Below, in pieces: positions 1 through 5,221 of a stretch of DNA of 5,221 nt. Made by a program: the position numbers and the translations under genes. How positions within the stretch are numbered: the first letter of the stretch is position 1; each line of letters opens with the position of its first letter. The DNA is from an uncultured Dorea sp. (GTDB taxonomy: Bacteria; Bacillota_A; Clostridia; Lachnospirales; Lachnospiraceae), in NCBI GenBank assembly GCA_910579015.1, contig CAJTRO010000020.1:42979-48199 (forward strand), read 5' to 3'. The notes beneath the pieces are model-generated. The model had not been told where the DNA came from. It saw only the letters and a program-made list of their open reading frames with translations, and ran no database searches.

Positions 1-3
1 CAT
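1..3 (-). CDS. Probable start codon of the next operon gene (cut by window edge)
   Basis: Just after the lyase stop, the minus strand reads TAAGAGGTACATGAATG and runs off the window. The GAGGT element at 14-10 stands 6 nt before the ATG at 3-1, a normal ribosome-site distance. The other ATG, at 7-5, is only 2 nt away and too close. No terminator hairpin is seen between the lyase stop and this point, so transcription probably runs on into this gene. Only the start codon is visible and the product cannot be known. In nan operons the usual neighbours are NanE epimerase, NanK/ROK kinase, a YhcH/NanQ-type protein, an esterase or a sialidase; that list is context, not evidence. Confidence 0.45.
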
Positions 4-14
4 TCATGTACCTC

Positions 15-926
15 TTATATTCTCCCGGCCGCTTCCCGGATCATCTGCCTGCATTTCTCAATCTGCGGAAGATCTTCTTCAATGACCGATGCCAGCGGCT
101 TTCGGACTTTGCCAAGCTCTAACCCCTGCTCTTTGAGGATTTCCTTCATTACTGCATACAGATTCCCATGACATGCACACATCTCATAGATGATACTGTT
201 CGCATCATTCTGTATCTCTCTTGCCCTCTTTATCTCGCCGGCGTCCACAAGCTCTTTTATCTTCAGATAAAGCCCCGGCATAACGGCATAGGTTCCGCCA
301 ATCCCGCCGTCCGCGCCGATTGCCAGACCGCTTACAAGCTGTTCATCGGGACCGTTGAATATCACGCAGTCGTCACCCTTCACAGCCTTGAACATCTGGA
401 TATCCTGTACAGGCATAGAAGAATTCTTCACGCCGATCACTCTCGGATTCTTAAGCATCTCATTATAAAGCGGCATACTAAGCGCCACCCCCGCCAGCTG
501 GGGAATATTATATATGATAAAGTCCGTATCCGGCGCCGCATGGCTTATATCATTCCAGTATTCTGCAATCGCATGGTCCGGCAGATGGAAATAAATCGGC
601 GGGATCGACGCGATCGCATCTACTCCTTCGCTCTGTGCATGTGCCGCTAATTCCATGCTGTCCGCCGTATTATTGCATCCGACATGCGCGATGACCGTAA
701 TCCTGCCCCTGGCTTCCTGCATCACATTCTCCAGTATGATCTTCCGCTCTTCTTTACTCTGATAGATGCATTCTCCCGAGGAACCGCATACATACAGCCC
801 CTTCACGCCCTTGTCGATCAGATACCGGGTAAACTTTCTGGTCCTTTCGGGACTTACACTGCCGTCATCCTCATAGCAGGCATAGAACGCAGGTATGATC
901 CCTCTGTATTTTTCCAAATCTCTCAT
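15..926 (-). CDS. nanA: N-acetylneuraminate lyase (DHDPS/NAL family aldolase)
   Basis: Class I aldolase that cleaves N-acetylneuraminate into N-acetylmannosamine and pyruvate in the cytoplasm, the first committed step of sialic acid breakdown. With the ATG at 926 it is 303 aa, the normal length for this (beta/alpha)8 barrel. Visible landmarks are the pyruvate-carboxylate loop GSSGE (48-52), Tyr139 in YNIP, the Schiff-base Lys167 in GVKNSS, and GPDE (192-195). The last matches the GxDE motif (Asp191/Glu192 in E. coli NanA) that binds the sugar tail and separates sialate lyases from dihydrodipicolinate synthase. The whole chain, including PAFYACY near the start and IPPIYFHLP, strongly resembles the pneumococcal and R. 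gnavus lyases from memory. An in-frame GTG at 935 lies inside the ribosome site, so the ATG nine bases downstream is preferred. It lies 14 nt after the oxidoreductase stop, so the two are probably cotranscribed. Oddities: Cys47 where Asn or Gly is usual, and Cys252 just before the HGN motif. Confidence 0.93.
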   Translation of the reverse strand: MRDLEKYRGIIPAFYACYEDDGSVSPERTRKFTRYLIDKGVKGLYVCGSSGECIYQSKEERKIILENVMQEARGRITVIAHVGCNNTADSMELAAHAQSEGVDAIASIPPIYFHLPDHAIAEYWNDISHAAPDTDFIIYNIPQLAGVALSMPLYNEMLKNPRVIGVKNSSMPVQDIQMFKAVKGDDCVIFNGPDEQLVSGLAIGADGGIGGTYAVMPGLYLKIKELVDAGEIKRAREIQNDANSIIYEMCACHGNLYAVMKEILKEQGLELGKVRKPLASVIEEDLPQIEKCRQMIREAAGRI

Positions 927-932
927 CTTCTT

Positions 933-939
933 CACCCCT
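933..939 (-). promoter_or_regulatory. Ribosome binding site of the lyase gene (decides its start)
   Basis: The minus strand reads CAGGGGTGAAGAAGATG. The purine-rich AGGGGTG (939-933) ends 6 nt before the ATG at 926-924, a good distance. The upstream in-frame GTG (935-933) is part of this same element and has no other ribosome site in front of it, so it is unlikely to be the start. Confidence 0.6.
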
Positions 940-940
940 G

Positions 941-2044
941 TTATTTAATCTCCGCAACTCTTACTTTTCTGTTCTCTTTTACAGACAGGGTAAGCGCATC
1001 CGCTGTCGCGATCGCCGCCCTTGCCGCAGAACCGTTCAACAACGGCTTAAACTCCTCGTCAACAGCGGCACCGTGCATGATCTCGTTGAAATATTTCATC
1101 TCATTCTTCATGATACTGTGCAGCCACATCGGCGGTTTCTTGCCTGGTCTGCCGTACATAATGGCGCCGTCCATCTCCGTTCCGTGATAGATCCTTGTAC
1201 GGTCGTCGTCCTCTTCTTTCGTCTCGTGGACCAGATAATGCTCTTCCCCGCTCTCCGTTTTCACTGTCATGCCGACATTTGCCATGTCTATCCGAATCGC
1301 ACCCTTTGTACCCTGGATCAGCACATAATGCTCCGGCCAGTGGAACGCGGAACCGTACTCAAGGACCGCAAACTTTCTGTCCGGAAATTCCAGATTGATA
1401 AAGAGCATATCATCCTCGTCGCCAAACTGCTCGCCCCTGTGCGCAACATTTCCACCCATCATAATCACGGAGTCCGGTTCTCCCATGATAAACTGGATAC
1501 AGTCCAGTTCATGGATGTGATGATACAAATGACCGCCGGATTTCGCGCGGATCTTCTTCCAGCTTATGGATTCCTGCGGCTCTTCCCATCCGTTTCTCGC
1601 GGAATGGCAGTAGAGAACCTCTCCGATCACGCCTTCATTGATCAGCTTCTTCGCATGTCTGACACCGCGGAAAAAGTTCATTACGTGTCCCGCCATAAAT
1701 GTTACTCCGTACTTTTCACATGCCTTCACCATCGCGTCGCAGTCTGCGTAAGACAGCGCGATCGGCTTCTCACAGAATACGTGTACGCCGTGCTCTGCGG
1801 CCTTAATAACCGGTTCTTTATGCAGGTAATTCGGTGAAGCAACAATTACCGCATCCACATCCTCACGGCTAAAAAGTGTATCAAGGTCTGTCTCTACATC
1901 ACATCCCAATTCCTCCGCGATCACCTGCGCATTTTCAGGATCGTACACCGCTGTGACAGACGCCCCTTCCTGTTCCTTCATGATACGGCCAAGCTCTGCC
2001 CCAAAATAGCCTGTGCCGACTACTGCATAACCTATATTTTTCAT
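941..2044 (-). CDS. Gfo/Idh/MocA-family oxidoreductase, probable NanOx-like 2,7-anhydro-N-acetylneuraminate converting enzyme
   Basis: NAD-dependent cytoplasmic enzyme of 367 aa, the usual size for the family. The N-terminal Rossmann domain has GTGYFG (GxGxxG, residues 10-15) preceded by the beta strand IGYAVV. The family signature EKP with Lys93 is at 92-94. The C-terminal substrate domain carries GGHLYHHIHELD (170-181), with His175 and His176. Lys93, His175 and His176 fall at the positions I recall as active-site residues in R. gnavus NanOx. That enzyme uses NAD as a recycled cofactor to turn 2,7-anhydro-Neu5Ac into Neu5Ac; E. coli YjhC acts similarly. The GFO family is broad, so the substrate call rests on this overall resemblance and on the adjacent sialate lyase and sugar importer. 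The start is set at the second ATG (2044-2042). The first, at 2053, directly abuts the ribosome site; using it would add Met-Ser-Lys (370 aa). A sugar or inositol dehydrogenase is the alternative. Confidence 0.85.
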   Translation of the reverse strand: MKNIGYAVVGTGYFGAELGRIMKEQEGASVTAVYDPENAQVIAEELGCDVETDLDTLFSREDVDAVIVASPNYLHKEPVIKAAEHGVHVFCEKPIALSYADCDAMVKACEKYGVTFMAGHVMNFFRGVRHAKKLINEGVIGEVLYCHSARNGWEEPQESISWKKIRAKSGGHLYHHIHELDCIQFIMGEPDSVIMMGGNVAHRGEQFGDEDDMLFINLEFPDRKFAVLEYGSAFHWPEHYVLIQGTKGAIRIDMANVGMTVKTESGEEHYLVHETKEEDDDRTRIYHGTEMDGAIMYGRPGKKPPMWLHSIMKNEMKYFNEIMHGAAVDEEFKPLLNGSAARAAIATADALTLSVKENRKVRVAEIK

Positions 2045-2053
2045 TTTTGACAT

Positions 2054-2061
2054 CTCCTTTT
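2054..2061 (-). promoter_or_regulatory. Ribosome binding site of the oxidoreductase gene (decides its start)
   Basis: The minus strand reads AAAAGGAGATGTCAAAAATG. AAAAGGAG (2061-2054) touches the first ATG with no spacer, but lies 9 nt before the second in-frame ATG at 2044. Normal spacing therefore favours the second. The element lies in the short gap after the second permease's stop (2070-2068). Confidence 0.65.
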
Positions 2062-2067
2062 AAATCT

Positions 2068-2904
2068 TTATTTTACTGAACCTTCCGTCATGCCTCCGGC
2101 AATATATTTCTGAATAAACATAAAGAATACTACCGACGGGATAACTACCAATGTTGAAGCGGCCATCATACTTCCCCAGTCTAGTATCTCCGCTCCCTGC
2201 AAGGACCTCAATGCTACTGATACCGTCATCAGTTCCGTGCTGTTTATCAAAATCAGGGAATAAAGAAATTCATTCCATGCATTTATAAAAGTATAAATAG
2301 CCGTCGCCACGATTCCGGGCGCCACCAGCGGCAGCACGATCTTAACAAATGTGACGATCTTGTTTGCCCCGTCAACACGGGCCGCTTCCTCGATTCCTAT
2401 CGGAACGGTCTTAAAGAATCCGATCAGCATCCACACTGCATACGGCACACTGAACGACAAGTATACGATGACAAGACCTATACGCGTATTAGTCAGCCCC
2501 AGCTTTGCCATAACCAGCGTATACGGGATTGCCAGCAGAATCGGCGGAAACATGTACGTGGTGACCAGCGCACGCGACATGATATTGCCAAACTTCGGGA
2601 AGAACCTTACGATTCCATAAGCGGCCAGCGACGAGATCGCGATTGCGATCAAGGTCGTAAAGAACGCTATGATCAGGCTGTTTCCAATATTCCGGGTAAA
2701 TCCCAGTGTCTCTATCACATTCTTGAAATGGTCCAGCGTATATTCCTTCGGCAGAATTGACGTAGGATTAGACGTCAGATCCCTTGAGGACTTTACGGAA
2801 CACAGAAGCACCCAGATCAACGGAAACGCCGCTATGACCGACAAGATGATCAGATACAGATGACAAATGACATTTCCCATTTTTCCCTTAAGCTTTCCTG
2901 ACAT
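2068..2904 (-). CDS. ABC sugar transporter permease, MalG/CUT1-type (second permease of a sialic acid-type importer)
   Basis: Inner-membrane subunit of 278 aa, the usual size for the MalG-like half of carbohydrate ABC importers. About six hydrophobic spans are visible, near residues 15-36, 72-98, 107-131, 139-163, 195-215 and 245-268. Between the fourth and fifth lies the EAA loop, EEAARVDGAN with Gly179 and ending at Leu-Pro 191-192, which docks on the ATPase subunit. The C-terminal AGGMTEGSVK tail is typical of the MalG group. It should pair with the upstream permease to form the channel. Its ATG follows the stop of that gene with no gap, behind a strong ribosome site inside the neighbour's last codons, so translation is probably coupled. 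The substrate cannot be read from the permease itself; sialic acid or its 2,7-anhydro form is inferred from the downstream enzymes. The gene corresponds in position to satC or satB of streptococcal SAT systems. Confidence 0.93.
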   Translation of the reverse strand: MSGKLKGKMGNVICHLYLIILSVIAAFPLIWVLLCSVKSSRDLTSNPTSILPKEYTLDHFKNVIETLGFTRNIGNSLIIAFFTTLIAIAISSLAAYGIVRFFPKFGNIMSRALVTTYMFPPILLAIPYTLVMAKLGLTNTRIGLVIVYLSFSVPYAVWMLIGFFKTVPIGIEEAARVDGANKIVTFVKIVLPLVAPGIVATAIYTFINAWNEFLYSLILINSTELMTVSVALRSLQGAEILDWGSMMAASTLVVIPSVVFFMFIQKYIAGGMTEGSVK

Positions 2905-3789
2905 CTACTTATCCTCCTTTTCCCATCTTCCGATAATCGTAAAATATATAAAGCATACAATAAGAAGGAACGTTAACAGAAGCACTGTAACAGCCGATGA
3001 ACGCCCAAGCAGTTTTGTTCCCCAGCCCATATTATATGCATAGATCGGAACCGTCGTTGTTGCATTTGCCGGTTCTCCTCCGGTGATCAGGTAGATAATA
3101 TCAAAGTTATTGAACACCCAGATCGTCCTTAATACAACCAGAAGGCCGACTACTACTTTGATATGAGGCACGGTAATATACATGAACTGCTGTAATTTGC
3201 TCGCCCCGTCAATCTGCGCCGCTTCATACTGATCCTGCGGTATGGTCTGCAATGCAGACAGCACATTGACCATGATCATCGGCGCCCCGAACCATATATT
3301 GATAAAAATAAGCGTTCCGAATACCAGACTGCTGTCGCTCAGAAACTGCGGCAGCTCCGAGGCAAACCCCATCTCGTACAGTAAATTGGGAAGGAATCCT
3401 GACACACCATTAAGGATCCACTTCCAGGACAGTGCGATTACAATAGACGGGAACGCCCACGGTATGATCATTAAGATCCGGTATACACCTTTCAGATGGT
3501 TCACCCTGTTCAGCGCCAGCGCGGCCGTAAATCCCACAAGGATCTGCCCAAGAAGAGAGGCAACGGTCCATATGATAGACGTAAAAAACGCTTTAAAGAA
3601 ATCCGGATCGGTCAATACCGTCTGATAATTAGCAAGTCCCACAAAGTCATAGGACGCTTTTATAAGATGTTTGGTCGTTAAACTGTAGTACAGACTTGAA
3701 AAGATTGGATAGACCAGAAGCGTTCCGACAACGATCAAAGCCGGTAATACAAGCAGCCATCTGCCATAATCAATTTTTTTTGTTTTCAC
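2905..3789 (-). CDS. ABC sugar transporter permease, MalF/UgpA/CUT1-type (first permease of a sialic acid-type importer)
   Basis: Inner-membrane channel subunit of 294 aa. Six hydrophobic segments are visible, near residues 11-34, 70-95, 104-126, 153-178, 213-230 and 264-286. The EAA loop that contacts the ATPase is EAAQIDGAS (from 189), with Gly195 and Val-Pro at 207-208, spaced as in the partner permease. The short N terminus without the extra MalF domain is typical of UgpA/LacF-like members. The start codon is GTG (3789-3787), preceded by AAAGGTGG 10 nt upstream; no ATG near the N terminus would keep the first membrane span. The gene follows the binding protein after a 65-nt gap containing a strong hairpin, so it is probably expressed at a lower level. 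The stop codon is directly followed by the ATG of the second permease. No ATP-binding gene is present in the window. Confidence 0.93.
   Translation of the reverse strand: MKTKKIDYGRWLLVLPALIVVGTLLVYPIFSSLYYSLTTKHLIKASYDFVGLANYQTVLTDPDFFKAFFTSIIWTVASLLGQILVGFTAALALNRVNHLKGVYRILMIIPWAFPSIVIALSWKWILNGVSGFLPNLLYEMGFASELPQFLSDSSLVFGTLIFINIWFGAPMIMVNVLSALQTIPQDQYEAAQIDGASKLQQFMYITVPHIKVVVGLLVVLRTIWVFNNFDIIYLITGGEPANATTTVPIYAYNMGWGTKLLGRSSAVTVLLLTFLLIVCFIYFTIIGRWEKEDK
2913..2920 (-). promoter_or_regulatory. Ribosome binding site of the second permease, inside the first permease gene
   Basis: AAAGGAGG (2920-2913) lies within the final codons of the first permease, 8 nt before the ATG at 2904. The first permease's TAG stop (2907-2905) immediately precedes that ATG. 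This arrangement suits termination-reinitiation and equal production of the two channel halves. Confidence 0.75.
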
Positions 3790-3799
3790 TTTTCGACTT

Positions 3800-3807
3800 C
3801 CACCTTT
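3800..3807 (-). promoter_or_regulatory. Weak ribosome binding site before the GTG start of the first permease
   Basis: AAAGGTGG (3807-3800) is one base off AAAGGAGG and sits 10 nt from a GTG start. Both points suggest weaker initiation than for the binding protein, which has AAAAGGAGGT and ATG. The element lies just after the T-run of the upstream hairpin. Confidence 0.55.
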
Positions 3808-3810
3808 CTT

Positions 3811-3848
3811 AAAAAGGCCGCCCCGTTATATCGTCATGCGGGGCGGCC
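3811..3848 (-). terminator. GC-rich hairpin with T-run between binding protein and permease genes (probable attenuating terminator)
   Basis: A perfect 10-bp inverted repeat, GGCCGCCCCG (3816-3825) and CGGGGCGGCC (3839-3848), encloses a 13-nt loop. On the minus strand it begins 6 nt after the TAG stop of the binding protein and is followed by TTTTT (3815-3811) and then A-rich sequence. This has the form of an intrinsic terminator with a short U-tract. Because the permease genes follow on the same strand with no visible promoter, it is more likely a leaky terminator or a 3' mRNA-protecting structure that lets the binding protein be made in excess. That is a known theme in ABC import operons such as malE-malF. 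Confidence 0.75.
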
Positions 3849-3854
3849 AAAACA

Positions 3855-5189
3855 CTATTGAACGGAAGCAAATACCTCATTCAACTTATCTTCAGCCGCC
3901 TTGGCCGCTTTTTCTACATCTGTACCATTAGTGATAATATCCTGGAACATCTCTTCTACAATGCCCTGGGAGGTCAGAAGTCCTGCCTCTACGCTTGGTC
4001 CATGCTCGAATCCAATCGCCGCGGAAAGCGATACTGCTTCTGCAATGACCTGCTCTGCATTGGAGAATTTCTGTATGATCTCATTGGACTTGTATGCCTC
4101 CGTATCAGAGATTCCTGTGACGGACGGGAGCATTCCCACCGGCGTGGCCGCCAAAAACTCCGTATATGTATCATCCTCATAGAGCGTCTCGATAAATGCT
4201 TTGCAGATCTCCGGATGCTCGGATTTTGACCAGACTACCATAGGAATATTGGACGTCTCCGCACCATAGACCGGATCGTCTTTATTTAATCTTGGAAGTG
4301 GCGCGCAGTCAATACTGTCAACCAGATCGGGCGAGTTCGTCTCCACGCCGGAAATATGGAATCCGCTGTTAAAGTCAAAGGCTGTCTTTCCCTGATAGTA
4401 CAGATTCGCCTGGTCAAGTACGGCATAGTTTACAGAATCCTTCGGAGAACAGTTCTCGTAGATATCCAGCCAGTACTTAATACCTTCAATAGCGATATCA
4501 CTTGTCAGATCCGCCTTAAGATCGTCTGTCAGAAGGCTTCCCCCGCCGCTTCTCACATAGAAGTTAAGGAAACGTGTCGCCATCAGATCGCCGGAACCGC
4601 ACGGAAATGAACATCCATATACCCCGTCCTTTGTCAGCGCCTTTGCCGCCTCAGCAAATTCTTCCCATGTTTCCGGCACTTCCAGATTGGCGTCTTCAAG
4701 CAGGTCCTTCCTGTACCACATAACCTGTGCGTGTGAGTACAGCGGCAGTGAATAATATTCTCCGTCACGCTCTCCCTCTGACAATGCCGCTTCTGCAAAA
4801 CGATCTTTTCCGATATCTTCGATCACATCATCCAGCGGGATCACAGCCTCTGCATCCATCATCTCAACGACATGCCCGGGCAATGCGGTACTCATATCCG
4901 GAACATTTCCTGATGCCAGACCAGTCGTCCACTTTGTGTAGAAATCTCCCCAGGAGAATGTCTCTATCGTGATCGTGACATCCGGATTATCCTCCATGAA
5001 CTTATCCGCCGCCTCCTGGATCACATCCATTCGCCCTCCCTGTGTGAAGGAATGCCAGAATGTAATATCTCCTTTCAGTTCTCCGTCCCCACTGGAGCTG
5101 TCATTACCGCCGGAACCTTTTTGGCATCCTGCGGCCATAGTTACTACCATGACCGCCGCTAACAAAACACTCAACGTTTTCTTTTTCAT
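3855..5189 (-). CDS. ABC transporter extracellular solute-binding lipoprotein (SBP family 1; probable sialic acid or 2,7-anhydro-sialic acid receptor)
   Basis: Secreted, membrane-anchored receptor of 444 aa, normal for family 1 sugar-binding proteins. Residues 1-22 form a lipoprotein signal peptide: basic MKKK, a hydrophobic core, and the lipobox AAGC with the modified Cys22. A Gly/Ser/Asp-rich linker (about 24-36) follows. The mature fold opens with ITFWHSFTQGGR (42-53), the usual first strand and ligand-loop region of the family, and MWYRKDLL and VPETWEEFAEAAKAL are typical family stretches. It captures ligand outside the cell and delivers it to the two permeases encoded next. The ATG is chosen because AAAAGGAGGT stands close upstream and the signal peptide begins there. 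The specificity is inferred from the oxidoreductase and lyase downstream; R. gnavus has a comparable receptor specific for 2,7-anhydro-Neu5Ac, and S. pneumoniae SatA is a related sialate receptor. Another sugar ligand is possible. Confidence 0.93.
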   Translation of the reverse strand: MKKKTLSVLLAAVMVVTMAAGCQKGSGGNDSSSGDGELKGDITFWHSFTQGGRMDVIQEAADKFMEDNPDVTITIETFSWGDFYTKWTTGLASGNVPDMSTALPGHVVEMMDAEAVIPLDDVIEDIGKDRFAEAALSEGERDGEYYSLPLYSHAQVMWYRKDLLEDANLEVPETWEEFAEAAKALTKDGVYGCSFPCGSGDLMATRFLNFYVRSGGGSLLTDDLKADLTSDIAIEGIKYWLDIYENCSPKDSVNYAVLDQANLYYQGKTAFDFNSGFHISGVETNSPDLVDSIDCAPLPRLNKDDPVYGAETSNIPMVVWSKSEHPEICKAFIETLYEDDTYTEFLAATPVGMLPSVTGISDTEAYKSNEIIQKFSNAEQVIAEAVSLSAAIGFEHGPSVEAGLLTSQGIVEEMFQDIITNGTDVEKAAKAAEDKLNEVFASVQ

Positions 5190-5195
5190 AAAGTT

Positions 5196-5205
5196 ACCTC
5201 CTTTT
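5196..5205 (-). promoter_or_regulatory. Strong ribosome binding site of the binding protein gene
   Basis: AAAAGGAGGT (5205-5196) leaves 7 nt between GGAGG and the ATG at 5189, close to ideal. The 16 bases beyond it to the window edge are AT-rich, and no complete -10/-35 pair is visible, so the operon promoter and any operator lie outside the window. Confidence 0.75.
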
Positions 5206-5221
5206 AGATTTTTTGTTGTTT

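Noticed and set aside
15..926. Reading the lyase as dihydrodipicolinate synthase (DapA) or a keto-deoxy-sugar aldolase
   Set aside because: The GPDE motif, the overall resemblance to Firmicute sialate lyases and the importer/oxidoreductase context fit NanA better than lysine biosynthesis.
168..1187. Plus-strand open frames at 168-650 and 684-1187
   Set aside because: They lie antisense to the lyase and the end of the oxidoreductase, the second spanning both genes. No recognisable protein family is visible in either.
1073..1837. Long plus-strand open frame (254 codons) opposite the oxidoreductase gene
   Set aside because: It is antisense to a well-conserved gene, has no recognisable domain and shows His/Arg/Leu-rich composition typical of a shadow frame.
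3858..4610. Several plus-strand frames and one minus-strand frame inside the binding protein gene
   Set aside because: They overlap one another and a complete, recognisable binding protein, and none shows a domain or a convincing ribosome site.
5171..5187. Possible catabolite-repression (cre) site, AGAAAACGTTGAGT, at the start of the binding protein gene
   Set aside because: Only the left half fits the consensus; the right half lacks the needed CA. It also overlaps the Lys-rich signal-peptide codons, which explain the A-rich run.
1..5221. CRISPR array, insertion sequence, tRNA or other mobile or RNA element
   Set aside because: No spaced direct repeats, transposase motifs, terminal inverted repeats or tRNA-like folds were noticed. 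Coding genes fill nearly the whole window.

Overview
The window reads as one tightly packed operon on the minus strand. It holds five complete genes and the probable start of a sixth, with almost no spacer DNA. In transcription order (right to left) these are a lipoprotein solute-binding protein, two ABC sugar-type permeases, a Gfo/Idh/MocA-family NAD-dependent oxidoreductase and an N-acetylneuraminate lyase (NanA type). The layout, the strong AAGGAGG-like ribosome sites, the lipoprotein signal peptide and the moderate GC content suggest a Firmicute, most likely a Clostridia/Lachnospiraceae-type host-associated anaerobe. The genus cannot be named from this sequence alone.

Right end (5190-5221): a short AT-rich leader with a strong ribosome site; the promoter must lie outside the window. 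5189-3855: binding protein. 3848-3811: a GC-rich hairpin plus T-run, probably a partial terminator or mRNA stabiliser, separating the binding protein from the permeases. 3789-2905 and 2904-2068: the two permeases, with stop and start codons directly adjacent. 2044-941: oxidoreductase. 926-15: lyase. 14-1: a further ribosome site and ATG at the edge, so the operon probably continues to the left. No stretch over 300 bases lacks a gene. No mobile element, RNA gene, CRISPR array or transposon scar was seen.

The genes fit sialic-acid catabolism. The binding protein captures the ligand outside the cell and the two permeases form the channel, probably driven by a shared MsmK-type ATPase encoded elsewhere. 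The oxidoreductase closely resembles, from memory, the NanOx/YjhC group that converts 2,7-anhydro-N-acetylneuraminate to N-acetylneuraminate. The lyase then splits N-acetylneuraminate into N-acetylmannosamine and pyruvate. The set recalls the Ruminococcus gnavus nan cluster and the Streptococcus pneumoniae satABC region. It is therefore best described as a probable (2,7-anhydro-)sialic acid uptake and breakdown operon of a known kind, not a wholly new system. Start-codon evidence favours shorter forms of the oxidoreductase and the lyase than the longest open frames.
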